Shown here: positions 47,435-57,660 of the stretch, piece after piece
How the letters are laid out: each line of letters opens with the position of its first letter
How positions within the stretch are numbered: position 1 is the first letter of the stretch
NCBI GenBank assembly: GCA_023974075.1
Contig: JAMFTG010000073.1
Coordinates: 124,001 to 188,000, forward strand
From: Chaenocephalus aceratus
Taxonomy: Eukaryota > Chordata > Actinopteri > Perciformes > Channichthyidae
DNA: 64,000 nucleotides
Direction: 5' to 3'
Made by a program: the position numbers and the translations under genes
Notes under the pieces: generated by a model
The model's database searches: none
What the model was told of the DNA's origin: nothing
What the model saw: only the letters and a program-made list of their open reading frames with translations

Positions 47435-50234
47435 TTCTTAATCTTCGTTTCGTTTCGTTTTTTAACTAGCTCGCTGAAGAGAAAAAGGATAATGGGCTGC
47501 GGGTGTAGCCGCCTTATATACTGTGGGCCTGCGCGCGCATTCAGGTAGGCTCGCCCTGATTGGCCGGCTACGTTTACGTAAAACTCAGTAGGTGAAAGCA
47601 CGCACAGCATGATAGAGAGTAGTACCCATAGAGTCCAGTAGAGGGCGGAGTGTGCAGTGAAAAAATGCAAGGAAAAATTACCCTCTGCTTCTACTAGCGA
47701 GTGTGAAAAACATCTGTGTTACATCGGAGTGTTACCCAAAGAGACAGAATACAATGACAACATTGTGTTTTATGATTTTGAAACAATGGCGGGGACAGAT
47801 GGTGTACATGTCCCCTTCCTGGTGTGCACAAAAACCCTTGCGGGTGAAATTTGGGTCGCTGAGGGTACCGACTGTGCACTGCAGTTTCTGGCACACTTTA
47901 GGCGCCCCAAGTTCAAAAATGCAACCTTCATCGCTCACAATGCTAAGGGTTTTGACAGCTATCTCATTATCAATGCAATGATTGAGCAAGGGCTAAAACC
48001 CTCGTTGATAATGCAAGGAAGTAAAGTGGTCTCTTTTACTGACAAGGATTTCGGACAAAAGTACATAGACTCACTGTCTTATCTCTCTATGCGTTTAGCA
48101 GCAATGCCAAAAGCTTTGAGGTTTGAAGATAAAATCAAGGGGTACTTCCCTCACAGTTTCAGCTCTAAGGCCAAACTGAGTTATATCGGACCTTACCCTC
48201 CAGCACACTGTTATGGGATTGAACGCATGACAACTGATGAAAAGAGTGACTTGTTCACATGGTATGAGACGGTACGCACAGGTACTTTTGATTTTCGAAG
48301 GCAGGCATTGCTTTACTGTAAAAACGATGTGGACATTCTTGGCCAGGGGGCCACTTTATTTCGAAAAGGGTTTCTCGGAGAGACAGGAGTTGATCCTTTT
48401 AGTCGTGCGACCATCACTTCTGCGTGTATAAAAGTTTTTACCGCAAACTTTCTACTGCCCAAAACCCTAGCAATTCCCCCACCCGATGACTACCGCCGTG
48501 AAAACAAGACGTACTCAGACGCAGGTATTCAATGGCTGGAGTGGGTAGCACAAACTGAAGGTGTATTTATTCAACATGCGTTGAATGAAGGCGAAAAACG
48601 AGTGGGACGTTTTGTCGTGGATGGTTTTGCTGAAGTTGCGGGGGCAAAGATTGTTTGGGAATTTCTTGGCTGCTTCTATCACGGGTGCCCATCTTGCTAT
48701 AAGGGTCATGAGAAAAACCCCTTGACAGGTGGCACATTTGAGCAGCTCCATGCTGCTAGTGAGGAAAAGCTGCATGTCTGTTCACGGGGCCAAAGTGATC
48801 GTTATGCGGGAGCATTCATGGGGTGAGATGAAAAAATCCAATCAAGATTTGCAGGCTTTCCTCAGGGAATACAAAGCTCCAGAGCCACTGACCCCCAGGG
48901 CCGCTTTGTATGGGAACGTGTGCAGTGAAGTTGAGGCACACGGCAGCGGCAGATGAATTGGTTCATTATTGTGATTTCACCTCATTCTACCCTTTTGTAA
49001 ACTGTACAGGCCTATATCCACTTGGACACCCCCAGATCATATTCCGAGATTTCAAAGATCCTCAGAGTTATTTTGGGTTAATTAGAGCCACAGTAGACCC
49101 TCCCAGGGGTCTTTACTTTCCAGTCCTGCCCTACCGAACTGCAGCAGGTAAGCTAGTGTTCACCCTCTGCCGTACATGCGCTGAGCTTAACAACCAACAG
49201 GGGCCCTGCATGCATAGCAAGGAGGAAAGAGCATTAACAGAAGTATGGGTAACCACAGAATTCACCAAAGCCCTGGATATGGGTTACAAGCTGAGTCAGA
49301 TCACAGAGGTGTGGCATTTTGAGAAGAAAAGTGACAGCATTTTTGTAGACTATATACACGCATTTTTGAAGGGCAAACAAGAAGCATCAGGTTATCCTTC
49401 AGAGGCCACAGATGATGAGAGCAGACAAAAGTATGTGGCAGACTACCATGCTAATCAGGGGATCTTGCTGGATGCAGATCAAATCAAATCAAATCCTTCC
49501 AAAAGACAACTGTCAAAACTATGTCTCAACAGTTTCTGGGGTACATTTTCCCAGAGAAGCAATCTGACTCAGACTAAGATTGTGACCAAAACAGAATAAT
49601 TTCTTCACCTCTTGTTTTCCGCTAAACATAAGGTTAAGTATTTCTAATTTCTCAACGACAGGACGGCTCTTGTACAGTGGTGTTACGGTGAACATTGTTA
49701 TTCTCCTCCCAACAAGGTAGATAACATATTCATTGCAGCATTTACCACTGCGTATGCCAGGCTGAAACTGTACAGTGAATTGGAGAAATTCCAGCACAGA
49801 CTTTTCTACTACAACACAGATAGTATCATCTATGTGACAAGACAGGGGGAGACTCCACTGCCCATGGGGGTTTATCTGTGGGATCTGACAGATGAATTGG
49901 GGGGCGACACGATTGAAGAGTTTGTTTCAACAGGCCCTAAAAGTTATGCTTACCAAACCAAAAATCAAAAAAAGGTTGTGATGCGTGTGAAGGGAATTAC
50001 ACAAACGCACGAATGTTGTGAACGAGTGAACTTTGACAGTCTGGCAGATCTGGTGGAAGGCTACGTTCAAAACTCTGAGAGGGGGAGGTGTCTTCAGGCC
50101 CCGCAACACAACATTGTACGGAATAAAGAGGGTTTCGTTTTGAGAAATGTGTCATTCACCAAAAAGTTCCGAGTTGTGTTTGATAAGAGACGTCTGCTAG
50201 ACGGAGGAAATACTTTGCCAGAGACAGATTACAA

Positions 50235-50429
50235 ATGAACATACTTGCTCAACAAATATACCCTTGTAATAAATCATTTTTCCTACAAAGTTTTGAAGAC
50301 ACCACCAAGGAACCTCACGGTTATTTAATCGTAGACATGACCCCCAGCTGTCCAGACATCTACAGACTTAGATCGGGAGCACTACCTAATCAGTGGTTAG
50401 TTGTTTATGTACCAAAACCGAAAACTTGA
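50235..50429 (+). CDS. Small Maverick ORF of unknown function
   Basis: 64 codons starting MNILAQQIYPCNKSF. The start overlaps the PolB stop (ATGA). Contains HGYLIVDMTPSCPDIYRLR and ends VVYVPKPKT. I do not recognise the family. Its overlap and orientation suggest a cistron read after PolB, but whether it is translated is unknown. Confidence 0.5.
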   Translation: MNILAQQIYPCNKSFFLQSFEDTTKEPHGYLIVDMTPSCPDIYRLRSGALPNQWLVVYVPKPKT

Positions 50430-50751
50430 AAACAGTATGTCGGCCCGTTTAAAAAGAAACATGCCTCTGCTGAAGGCCTTGTGTAACGCCAAGCCCTCGA
50501 AGCGCAAGGATATTCTCAAGAACTGCTCTCCGGATTTTCTTCAATCACTCTGTGAGCTGTCTTTACATCTTTTAAAAGGTAACATTCCCCTGTCTGGCGT
50601 TCAGTATAAGAAGCTCAAAAAGAAAAAGAAATGTTTCAAACTCTTGGCCAATAAAAAGACCAACTTAAAAACTAAATTCAAGGCCTTAATAAAGCAATCT
50701 GGAGGTTTTCTTTTGCCTCTGCTCGGTGCTGTTATCCCCATTTTAGGGTAG
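50401..50751 (+). CDS. Small basic protein with hydrophobic C-terminus (pX-like)
   Basis: About 103-116 residues depending on the start; the Met at SMSARLKRNMP (about 50437) is likely. The middle is strongly basic (KKLKKKKKCFKLLANKKTN). The C-terminus is a hydrophobic run, GGFLLPLLGAVIPILG. Mavericks and related adintoviruses carry a protein of this shape, compared with the adenovirus core protein X. A DNA-condensing virion component is an inference from composition and position. Confidence 0.65.
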   Translation: MFMYQNRKLENSMSARLKRNMPLLKALCNAKPSKRKDILKNCSPDFLQSLCELSLHLLKGNIPLSGVQYKKLKKKKKCFKLLANKKTNLKTKFKALIKQSGGFLLPLLGAVIPILG

Positions 50752-50774
50752 CTTTTAGGAGGACTCGCTCGATC

Positions 50775-51579
50775 ATGAGTCAAAATATGTTTTTGTTATC
50801 ACCTCATCAGTTTAATCAGCTCAATCAGACTGGTGTAACTAACCCCCATAGTAAGGAATCAATGAGACGCACTGCCGAAAATGTTCTGGATGAAAAAATT
50901 AGAGCAGTGCTAAACGAAACAGGATTACCCCCTTATGAAAAAATTAAAAAATACAACACCTTGCTACAGAGATATCTCACCTTACTCAAACAAGACGGGG
51001 AGGAGGAACGACATATTACTTTAACTCTACCTGAAGACACGGGTTTGGTAAAAGGAGAAGAAAAGGATGGCACGTCCGATGATAAAATAAAGAACGAGGT
51101 ACTTCATAATCTCCCTACGCGCAGCCGTAAGAATGCCGAGTACATTATGAGTAAATGAATCACGAGTACAGCTTGATGGACACCAGCGGGGGAATTTGTA
51201 GAAAAGGGGATAGTTGTAAAAGGTTCACACATGTTAGATTTATTTAAACATTTATCCTGTTCGTATAAAACAAATGCCCGGGAACCTAAAGGCTGGCGGG
51301 TTTTTTTTAAATAGTCTGAATGAGCTCAACATTCCTTTAACAGCTTTTCAAAACCTGCACGCTCGTGAACAATATCGTATAATCAAAGAGGGCGAACCAT
51401 ATGGAGAAAATATGCCCAGAAAAAGAAGAGGAAATAATAAATCATCTCCTCCGACCCTCAGCTGGGAGGTGGCAGGAACCCCAGACACCGCAAAAGAACC
51501 TTTGAGTGCCCTGCTTAAGAAGAAAAGGATAAGGGAAGACAGAATATTAAGTCCTAGCTGGTTACAATGTACCCCCTAA
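50775..51579 (+). pseudogene. Conserved Maverick protein of unknown function, broken
   Basis: One gene in two pieces. The first (50775-51158) has MFLLSPHQFNQLNQT and ends TRSRKNAEYIMSK. In-frame TGA codons at 51156 and 51174 follow, then the same frame resumes with GEFVEKGIVVKGSHMLDLF. A shift at an 8-T run (51301-51308) moves to the frame of 51274-51579 (NSLNELNIPLTAFQNLHARE). The GSHM.DL and W..F...L..LN.P segments recur in Maverick proteins of unknown role. It converges on the protease gene, overlapping by 18 bp at the 3' ends. Confidence 0.8.
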
Positions 51580-52200
51580 AGTTGTATTATATTTTATTCT
51601 CCTAATAAAGACAGAGTCATCTGAATTAATTTTGTCTTCAGACCTTTTTATTTTCTCCATTTTATAACAATCTTTAAACATTTGTAGAGAACAAACACTG
51701 TGGTTAAAATGAGTGTATTTATGGCGTCTCTCACACCGTTGGTATTTTTTCACAAAATTAGTCACAGCAGCATCATTTTTTATCACATCATCTCGATACA
51801 GAGATAACACATTTTCGTAAGACAACCCCGACACTCTTTTGCATAGATCAAAAATGCAATGTTGACCACAGGCTGTAGACATGACATTCTGAAGTTGCCG
51901 GTTATGGTATAAAATAGTTTTACATTGTTTTTCTAGAAAATGTAGGATGCTTTTCGGGTAATGATTAAAATCGGGAGGAAATCCGAAAGAATCAAAAAAA
52001 GTTCCAACCCCTTCCTCTTCCTCCAAAGTCACTGCTAGCCAGTGTTCTCCGGGCATGTGGGATGGGTGGGTGTTTACAATCATGTATACAGGATATCTAA
52101 ATAATTGTTTTACTCGGGGTAGCTGATCTGAGGCCCATTTCCCCCCAAAAGAGTCCCCCACCATATGACGCAGGAGACTGTCCAATTGATGATTATTCAT
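51562..52200 (-). CDS. Adenain-type cysteine protease, intact
   Basis: 212 residues, close to the usual ~200. The active site reads in the order of the adenovirus protease: His53 (GEHWLAV), Asp70 (FFDSFG, where adenovirus has Glu), Gln104 and the nucleophile Cys111 (ACGQHC). In this family the enzyme trims capsid and core precursors during virion maturation. It is the only long Maverick gene with no frameshift or stop. The Met start at 52200 begins MNNHQLDSLL and needs no alternative. Confidence 0.93.
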   Translation of the reverse strand: MNNHQLDSLLRHMVGDSFGGKWASDQLPRVKQLFRYPVYMIVNTHPSHMPGEHWLAVTLEEEEGVGTFFDSFGFPPDFNHYPKSILHFLEKQCKTILYHNRQLQNVMSTACGQHCIFDLCKRVSGLSYENVLSLYRDDVIKNDAAVTNFVKKYQRCERRHKYTHFNHSVCSLQMFKDCYKMEKIKRSEDKINSDDSVFIRRIKYNTTLGGTL

Positions 52201-52212
52201 GTTGTAGTCTTC

Positions 52213-53503
52213 TTAGTAATAATCTACCAACACTTGACGTTTTGAATTAATCTCCAGAATGGAATCAAAACAATAATATACGATTAAAGTGGTAGTCTGT
52301 GGCAGCGGTACTCTGAATCTCATTTCCAGTCTTAAACTACCGCTTGTAATGGGAGACAGGGCTTCAGCGTCTTCCGCCGCAGTTAAATTAAACACAATTC
52401 AATTTCATGTGTCTCCCTGTAGCAGTGAACATGTTGTAAAACTCTCTGACTGACGACCCTCGGTTAAATTGAGGCTGAAATGCTTTGGCCGGTACTTGCC
52501 TACCATCCTGACACAGAGCAAGGTATTCCATATCATTATGAAGGAAATTAAAAGGTGAAAGCGGTCTCCTTCCAGTGAAGGCTTCGTGATTTACCATACC
52601 CAATACTATGTATTTAGGCATATTACCCAAAAAGAGATTGTCTTGGTTGCATATTCTGGAATTCACGGGGATACTATATGTCTTGATATTCACCCTTGAT
52701 AAGGGGTAGAGGGCGTTACCTCTCATCAGAGCCGCGGCGTGACCCAAACGTACGGCAGGGGAGATGGTGGCTTTTTTGATAAAAAGTGAAGCCCCTAGTA
52801 TTTTTAGACGGTATGTAGAATAATTTGCACACATGAGAGTAAAGGCATCGTTAGATCTGGTGAGTTTGATTCTCAAATCTACAGAGTTCAGGAGAAGCCT
52901 CTCGCTGAAAAATATATCTGTGTGTAAAGCTCCCATCAAATGAAGCTCTCGAGATTCTGCCGTGAATGTAGATCTCTTTACTAAACCCTTGTTTGGCCCA
53001 TTGCCGATCACTATAGAGTCCATAGCTCCCGCGGTGTCTTTATAAAATAAGCCGGCAGTGAACTGAGTTTTTAAAGTAGAATCAGAGTAATTCAATAACG
53101 TTTCAATCATAGCTCTGTAAGGATGAGTCGAACTGGATTGAGAAATTAGCCTGTCCCCTAGAATAACGTCGCATTGACTAAAAATGGTATTCAGAGGATA
53201 ATTAACCAGGGCCACGGGGGCATCAGCTACCAGATTAGTCCCATCGGCGTTGGTTATTTTGATCCTGAGATGTATCAAGGTGTCATTCATATCTAGGTAT
53301 TTATCCCCGTCCCCGGGAATACAAAATTCAATCGGTCCGTCCTCCATAATGGCAGACAACGGAAGGACCTCTGTGTAGTGTTTTTCGTCGATAGAAAGTT
53401 GTGTCATGGGGGCAGAAAATAAATCCAGCTCTGCCATGCTGCATTCAGCAGATTTGTAATGTAAAAGAGCCATATTTAACACTCTAAAAGATATCTCCCC
53501 CAA
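52213..53503 (-). pseudogene. Maverick major capsid protein, double jelly roll, frameshifted
   Basis: The main frame (52388-53503, 371 codons) begins near MALLHYKSAECSMAELDLFS and includes IEFCIPGDGDKYLDMNDTL and VDLRIKLTRSNDAF, recognisable Maverick capsid segments. It stops at LNCV where a one-base change near 52395 shifts the frame. The C-terminal ~55 residues (FNLTAAEDAEAL ... LEINSKRQVLVDYY) lie in the next frame at 52213-52395. Mavericks build an icosahedral shell from trimers of this protein. The order adenain, capsid, pVI-like, minor capsid on one strand is standard. Confidence 0.88.
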
Positions 53504-53918
53504 ATACGTTCCTTCTCCGAGGGTGTTTTTTCCCTAATGATTTTCTTTTGATTGAGTGCTTTCCTTTTTTAACACCCATCGGAACCCTTTTGCCTGGAGG
53601 TCTCTTCCGGGGCCTTCTGGCCAAAACCATCAGACCACCTGCTCCTTCTTGAGATCCGGGGTCTGACTGGCGGCCAAATGTATGTACAGCCTTACTGATA
53701 ACATCTGATGCAATATTTTTGGCCGCCGATTTCAGATGAGGTTTAGCTATGGCGAACCCTTTTCTCACCAGGGGTGCGACAAAACGAAATAATCTCGAAA
53801 ATATAGAGCCAATGCCTCGCCCGTACATCACTGGGGCTCCATAAAAACCTGGCAGGGATCCCCCCGCTTGATTTTCATAGTAACTCACAAAACGTTGGGG
53901 GTCGTGATCAATCATCAT
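53484..53918 (-). CDS. pVI-like capsid-associated protein
   Basis: 144 residues, open. The N-terminus has SYYENQAGGSLPGFYGAPV, then MYGRGIGSIFSRLFRFVAPL, an amphipathic segment. The C-terminus is very basic (RRPRKRPPGKRVPMG, KKHPRRRN). The sequence M-Y-G-R-G at residues 31-35 fits the adenain consensus (M/I/L)-X-G-X-G, with a cut predicted after Arg34. A membrane-active internal protein released by the neighbouring protease is the inference. It overlaps the capsid gene by about 20 bp and the next gene by 4 bp. Confidence 0.75.
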   Translation of the reverse strand: MMIDHDPQRFVSYYENQAGGSLPGFYGAPVMYGRGIGSIFSRLFRFVAPLVRKGFAIAKPHLKSAAKNIASDVISKAVHTFGRQSDPGSQEGAGGLMVLARRPRKRPPGKRVPMGVKKGKHSIKRKSLGKKHPRRRNVFGGDIF

Positions 53919-54700
53919 TTTGTAAAAGATTGCCCTGCTAATGAGGGTCGGAAATGAAGTTTCACTACACTCTTCCCGTAGGTGAACTTTACTGGTTTGT
54001 TCTGATCGTTTTTTATCTCTATCTGTATATTCTCGATGTGCGTTTTGGTTACCGGTAAGTAATACGCAGGATTAAAATACTGAGTTACGGTATCGCCGAA
54101 TGTTCCTCTTATATCTACGGTTCTCAAGAGAGGAGTAAAAGCGTCACCAACCCTCTGGTGACTGACCACATTGCTATAGCAGTACAGATGTGTTGAGCCA
54201 GCATTTATATCCGCGAAATAGGCTGCTGATTTATCATCAAATTTGAGCCACTGGTCTGGTTGTATTCCAAGCATATAAGCGACGGGTTTTGGAAAGCGGA
54301 AACGATATTGGGCCCCTCCTAGAAATTCGATTTTCCTGTGAATCGGACTATAGTATAAACTGACATCAGAGTCAATTTTTTTGAAGCAGGACTCAAGTTC
54401 CTCCATGAGCTGAGTTATGCTACTATAGTAACCAGCTCTAAGCATATGAAGCTTTAACTTGCTAGGCGGGGATATGTCGGGGAGTTTTGTTTTCTTTATC
54501 TATTCAAAACAGGCTACTTCCGAAGGTAAATTATACCAGGTGTGTGGGTATAACATTTCTGTCAGGGCGACCTGCCACGAACCATCCAAGTGTAAAGGTT
54601 GTGCCAGGTTCACCTGATAACTAGAGCTTGTATTGTTTTGAAATACATCGAGGCTGGCATTAGACGGCAGCGTAATGTAGAACCCTTCATTTATCTCCAT
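53915..54700 (-). pseudogene. Maverick minor capsid (penton-like), one in-frame stop
   Basis: 262 codons in a single frame from MEINEGFYITLPSNAS to the end, interrupted only by one TAG at 54500-54502 (codon 67). The C-terminal part has FRFPKPVAYMLGIQPDQW, DIRGTFGDTVTQYFNP and YLPVTKTHIENIQIEIK, typical of the single-jelly-roll penton-like protein. It probably occupied capsid vertices. Confidence 0.85.
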
Positions 54701-54738
54701 GGCTGTAATGAAGGACTGAGCGTTGATTCTGTTTGCTT

Positions 54739-55853
54739 TTATACATCTTTGATTTCGCCTGCATCAACCCAGCTGTTGAATTTTTCGGGCCAATTATGCC
54801 AAGATACAAACATTTGTTTTTTCCCTCTCACCACACGCCTTTTTAGAATGTTCTCGACTTGAAAAGCTTTGTCAATCTTCACTTTTTGTAACTCTTTCTC
54901 ATAAAAAGTCCCCTTGATCTCTTCTCCATCATAATCTTTGAGCTTGTAAACAGGTGGCTGCCGAGGTAAGCCTTCAGACACCGTAAATAATTCGTCCGTA
55001 CAACTCTGCTCATATTTTTTATCAAATACCCCTCTCAATTTGGATATCCTTACAAGTTCGCCCTCCTTAAAGTTCATTTTGGCAGTAGCTTTTTTACGTT
55101 GGCTAGAGGGGTTATACAGGTTCCGAAACACTTGAGCCGCATTGTCCTTAGTTACCTGCAGTGGCGTCATTTTAATATTTCGGTGATAACTATTATTGTA
55201 ACTTTCAATTAGTTTAGGTAAGACGTCTATATATCTATGAGTGTTTTTAGCTGTAAAATACCTCCACATTTTAGTTGTCAGCGTACGGTTAAATCTCTCG
55301 ACCACACATGCCTTCATATCACTGGCGGTTGCATACTGTTCTATACCTCTTTTCTTCAATAAGTTTTGAAAAACTTTATTAAAGAATTCTTTCCCCACGT
55401 CTGTATCTTTTTAGGGATCTCACTGTGTGTTAAAATTGTATCAAAGGCTTTGGTAACCTCAATACCCGTCTTCTTCTTTAATGCTTGAGCATAGGCTTTT
55501 TTCGAAAATACATCTACGACTGTTAACAAATAATTAAAACCATCATTATATTCGGACAGCGACTGCATATCGCAGAGATCTGCTTGAAATTGTTGTAGCG
55601 GTCTGAGTACAAAAACTCTGTTTCTTACAAAATGCACCCGAGCCGGCTTATGCAAAGTATAAGCGTCCTGCTCAGATAAATATTCTCTGACTTTCTCTAC
55701 ATTTACTTGTTTACCCATTTCATTCTGTACAGCTCTATGGAGTTTATCCACACCTCCTAAACTCTCTGGATTAGATGGAGTGTAATACACCCTATGCATA
55801 ACACGTTTCTCAGACATGTTTCCTGTTACAGCCCGATGAGGTAATGAGTACAA
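54739..55853 (-). pseudogene. Maverick integrase with C-terminal chromodomain, frameshifted
   Basis: Two frames: 55356-55853 and 54739-55398. The first has a zinc-binding-like start, then QFQADLCDMQSL with the first catalytic Asp. The second has GKEFFNKVF, the catalytic Glu in VVERFNRTL and a chromodomain near its end (FQVENILKRR, FVSWHNWPEKFNSWV). The single-base loss near 55410 falls at the position of the second catalytic Asp (TDxGKEF in relatives), so both frame and active site are hit. It resembles retroviral integrases rather than the DIRS recombinase nearby. Confidence 0.9.
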
Positions 55854-55859
55854 CAGTTT

Positions 55860-56037
55860 TTCTTACAATGCATTTTATTGATATGTATATAAAACATTTT
55901 CTCCAAGCAGCCAATAATAAACATGATTTTTAGGAAGGACACACTAGATCAAGTAAAATAAAATAAAAATAAAAAACAGGTAAAAAAATAAAACAACGAA
56001 AAAAGTATCAAAAAATAAATAAAAACTCTTCCTAATG
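55860..56037. other. AT-rich spacer between Maverick genes
   Basis: No ORF. A-rich with ATAAAA stretches; on the minus strand it lies downstream of the truncated gene. Confidence 0.4.
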
Positions 56038-56530
56038 CTACCAAAAGGCCCAAGCTGCTCTTATAATCTTCAGTTGGGTCTCGTCGTTCTCCATAAACTG
56101 TTCGTATAGCTTCTTCATTTTAGCCTCAAAGAGTCTGGTGTTTCTGAGATTGTGCAGAATCGCCTCGGTAGCTCCAAAGACTCTCCTCTCCGACACATGA
56201 AGGTGGCTCTGGTGTAGAGCGTCCCGAATGGCTGGAATGAAACGAACGGTCCACAGTCTCTTTACCACTTTATCATAGTTTCGATCCAGATAGTATTCAT
56301 CGGTAGAGAATAAACACTCGTGCTGCATCTGACTGGGGTGATCGACTTGACATCCGTAAAATTGTTCCTTTCTGTAAAGGTACACGACTCTATCCAACAG
56401 ATGAACTACAACTGCTTTTACCGTATTCAGGAATGCCGATGTCCAAGCACGTTCTGTAGCATCACCCTCGGGAGCACAAGGAAAGCATGGTGAATCAATG
56501 CCTACTGCTATTGATTCCCCTAGAGAGTCG
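56038..56530 (-). pseudogene. Conserved Maverick gene, truncated at its 5' end
   Basis: The frame extends upstream of the codon at 56397 to about 56530 (IDSPCFPCAPEGDATERAW, then HLLDRVVYLYRKEQFYGCQVD, QMQHECLFSTDEYY). The pattern recurs next to the integrase of fish Mavericks; its role is not known to me. The start is missing because a LINE tail abuts at 56538. Confidence 0.65.
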
Positions 56531-56537
56531 AGAGTAG

Positions 56538-56615
56538 ATGGAGGTCTCCCTTGAAAAAGAGATCTATGATCTCAATGGGACCAATCTGAATAAATAAAGG
56601 TTTGAAATGAAATGA
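56538..56615 (+). mobile_element. LINE 3'-tail fragment at right Maverick edge
   Basis: Shares the core and the AATAAAGGTTTGAAATGAAA tail with 25600 and 2015. It marks the right limit of recognisable Maverick sequence. Confidence 0.65.
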
Positions 56616-56619
56616 AAAA

Positions 56620-57312
56620 TGATACATATTCAACCATCCTGTAATATCAATGCCAGCCATAGCGCTGTCCAGATCTGGTGTCCAAATTGTAGGAGAGGAT
56701 GGAGGTCCTCCAGGCCTTTGCTCCATGCTGCAACTCTCGGGGAGAGACTTGGTTTTTCTCAGATCCATGGTTGCTGCTCACTAAATGTCCTTGAAGGGTT
56801 CTCATTTTGAAATGATCTGGTGAGGAAAGGCGGGGCTTGTTATGTTGAGTGGTAGACGGAGCCCCTTGGAGAAAAAGGCAGAGTCTTTTGCAGTCAAACC
56901 GGGGGGGGAAATCTGCCCCTTCCTCACAGAACCCCTCCTCCAACCTAAACGAACGCTCACATGACCAAAAGAGGGCGCGAGATAAGTTTGTGCACAGATC
57001 TTTTGGCTGTACTCTGAACCCGGCCCAGATGCTGCATTCGTTTCTTGACTGGCTCTTCGGACGATTGGCAGCAAGTTGTCGCACAGGCTAATTAAACCCA
57101 ATTTGTGACGTCTCTCGGCCATGTTTCTTTTTTGAAAAGTGACTAGGTAAGTGGAATTGCCTGTCTTTTTTAAATTTAGTTTTGAGCATATCTCGATACA
57201 CTCCTCTGCTGGCCATAGCCTCAGGAGGGGCAAAGGGGGGAGGCTGTAAGGGTAGGCATTTATACAGAGATTAACATCAAAGGCTTTCACCAATGTGAAA
57301 TTACACCTGCCT
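56620..57312. other. Unassigned DNA
   Basis: The minus strand has 145- and 173-codon frames with no recognised motif. A GTCCAAATTGTAGGAG string resembles the LTR/primer junction near 27300. No gene is supported. Confidence 0.35.
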
Positions 57313-57339
57313 GTTATAACCATAGACTGTATATATAAA

Positions 57340-57660
57340 TGGACGTAGGGTCCATGACGTCACCCATAGGATTCTGCAGAGTTGCCGTGAAGCCCTTAGT
57401 AGGCGGAGTCGGCCACTAACGGCTCGACAGTGACGTCAGAGTCGAACTCCCGCCTGCTCTAAATAAGGGCAAAGAGGCGGTGCTGAGGCGGGACAGGGAC
57501 CTGCTGCCACCGAACGTGACGTTCCAGACCTAGCTCAGGCTAAGAAGCTAAGCTAACATTCTCTCAGTATTAAGCTAACAACCTATGCTAACAACCCAGC
57601 TTGCGGTCACTGCTCCTCGTTCCCGGCATATTCTGAAGATAAGATACCCTGTAACTTTAC
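57340..57660 (+). promoter_or_regulatory. Putative promoter/5' leader of the SGNH gene
   Basis: GC-rich DNA with TGACGTCA-like sites near 57352 and 57430 and GGCGGAG boxes, upstream of the spliced gene. Promoter role is inferred from position and composition. Confidence 0.35.

Larger units (their letters stand above)
42155..47651 (-). mobile_element. DIRS-type tyrosine-recombinase retroelement inserted in Maverick PolB
   Basis: About 5.5 kb. The right-hand 165 bp (47485-47651) is the inverted copy of 42208-42372. Gag-like, RT/RNase H and tyrosine-recombinase frames follow one another on the minus strand, the DIRS arrangement. A further ~60-bp inverted repeat at the left end (42157-42218 against 42399-42458) is consistent with an internal complementary region. 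The insertion is bounded by GTGCAG (42149-42154 and 47652-47657), across which the PolB frame joins as SSA-VKKC. RT is internally deleted and gag frameshifted, so it is not autonomous. Confidence 0.9.
36223..50238 (+). pseudogene. polB: Maverick protein-primed DNA polymerase B, interrupted by four insertions
   Basis: The gene is read in pieces: a repeat-rich N-terminus (36223-38620), a conserved N-terminal domain (38406-39448), a Cys-rich zinc region (41573-42154), the 3'-5' exonuclease (47655-48826) and the polymerase (48837-50238). Exonuclease motifs are YDFETMAG, HNAKGFDSYL and CKNDVDIL. Polymerase motif A is CDFTSFYPF, motif B is KLCLNSFWG and motif C is YYNTDSI. Frameshifts occur near 37570, 38100, 39220, 41780, 42090 and 48826, with in-frame TAA stops at 49597 and about 49648. 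The enzyme would copy the element from a protein primer. This copy is dead. Confidence 0.9.
36220..56530. mobile_element. Maverick/Polinton, degraded and multiply interrupted
   Basis: The span carries the diagnostic Maverick gene set: family-B DNA polymerase, adenain-type protease, double- and single-jelly-roll capsid proteins, a pVI-like protein and a retroviral-type integrase with a chromodomain. Plus-strand genes lie on the left and minus-strand genes on the right. Four later insertions total about 9.4 kb, leaving about 10.9 kb of Maverick sequence. Terminal inverted repeats were not found. The right end is cut near 56530 by a LINE tail and no packaging ATPase is seen. Most genes have frameshifts or stops. 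Confidence 0.93.

Noticed and set aside
46832..47441. Plus-strand frames of 164-196 codons
   Set aside because: They are complements of the acidic and basic DIRS gag region and have low-complexity composition with no motif.
56647..57323. Minus-strand frames of 145 and 173 codons as a gene
   Set aside because: No recognisable domain, overlapping frames in mutual shadow and repeat-like flanks.
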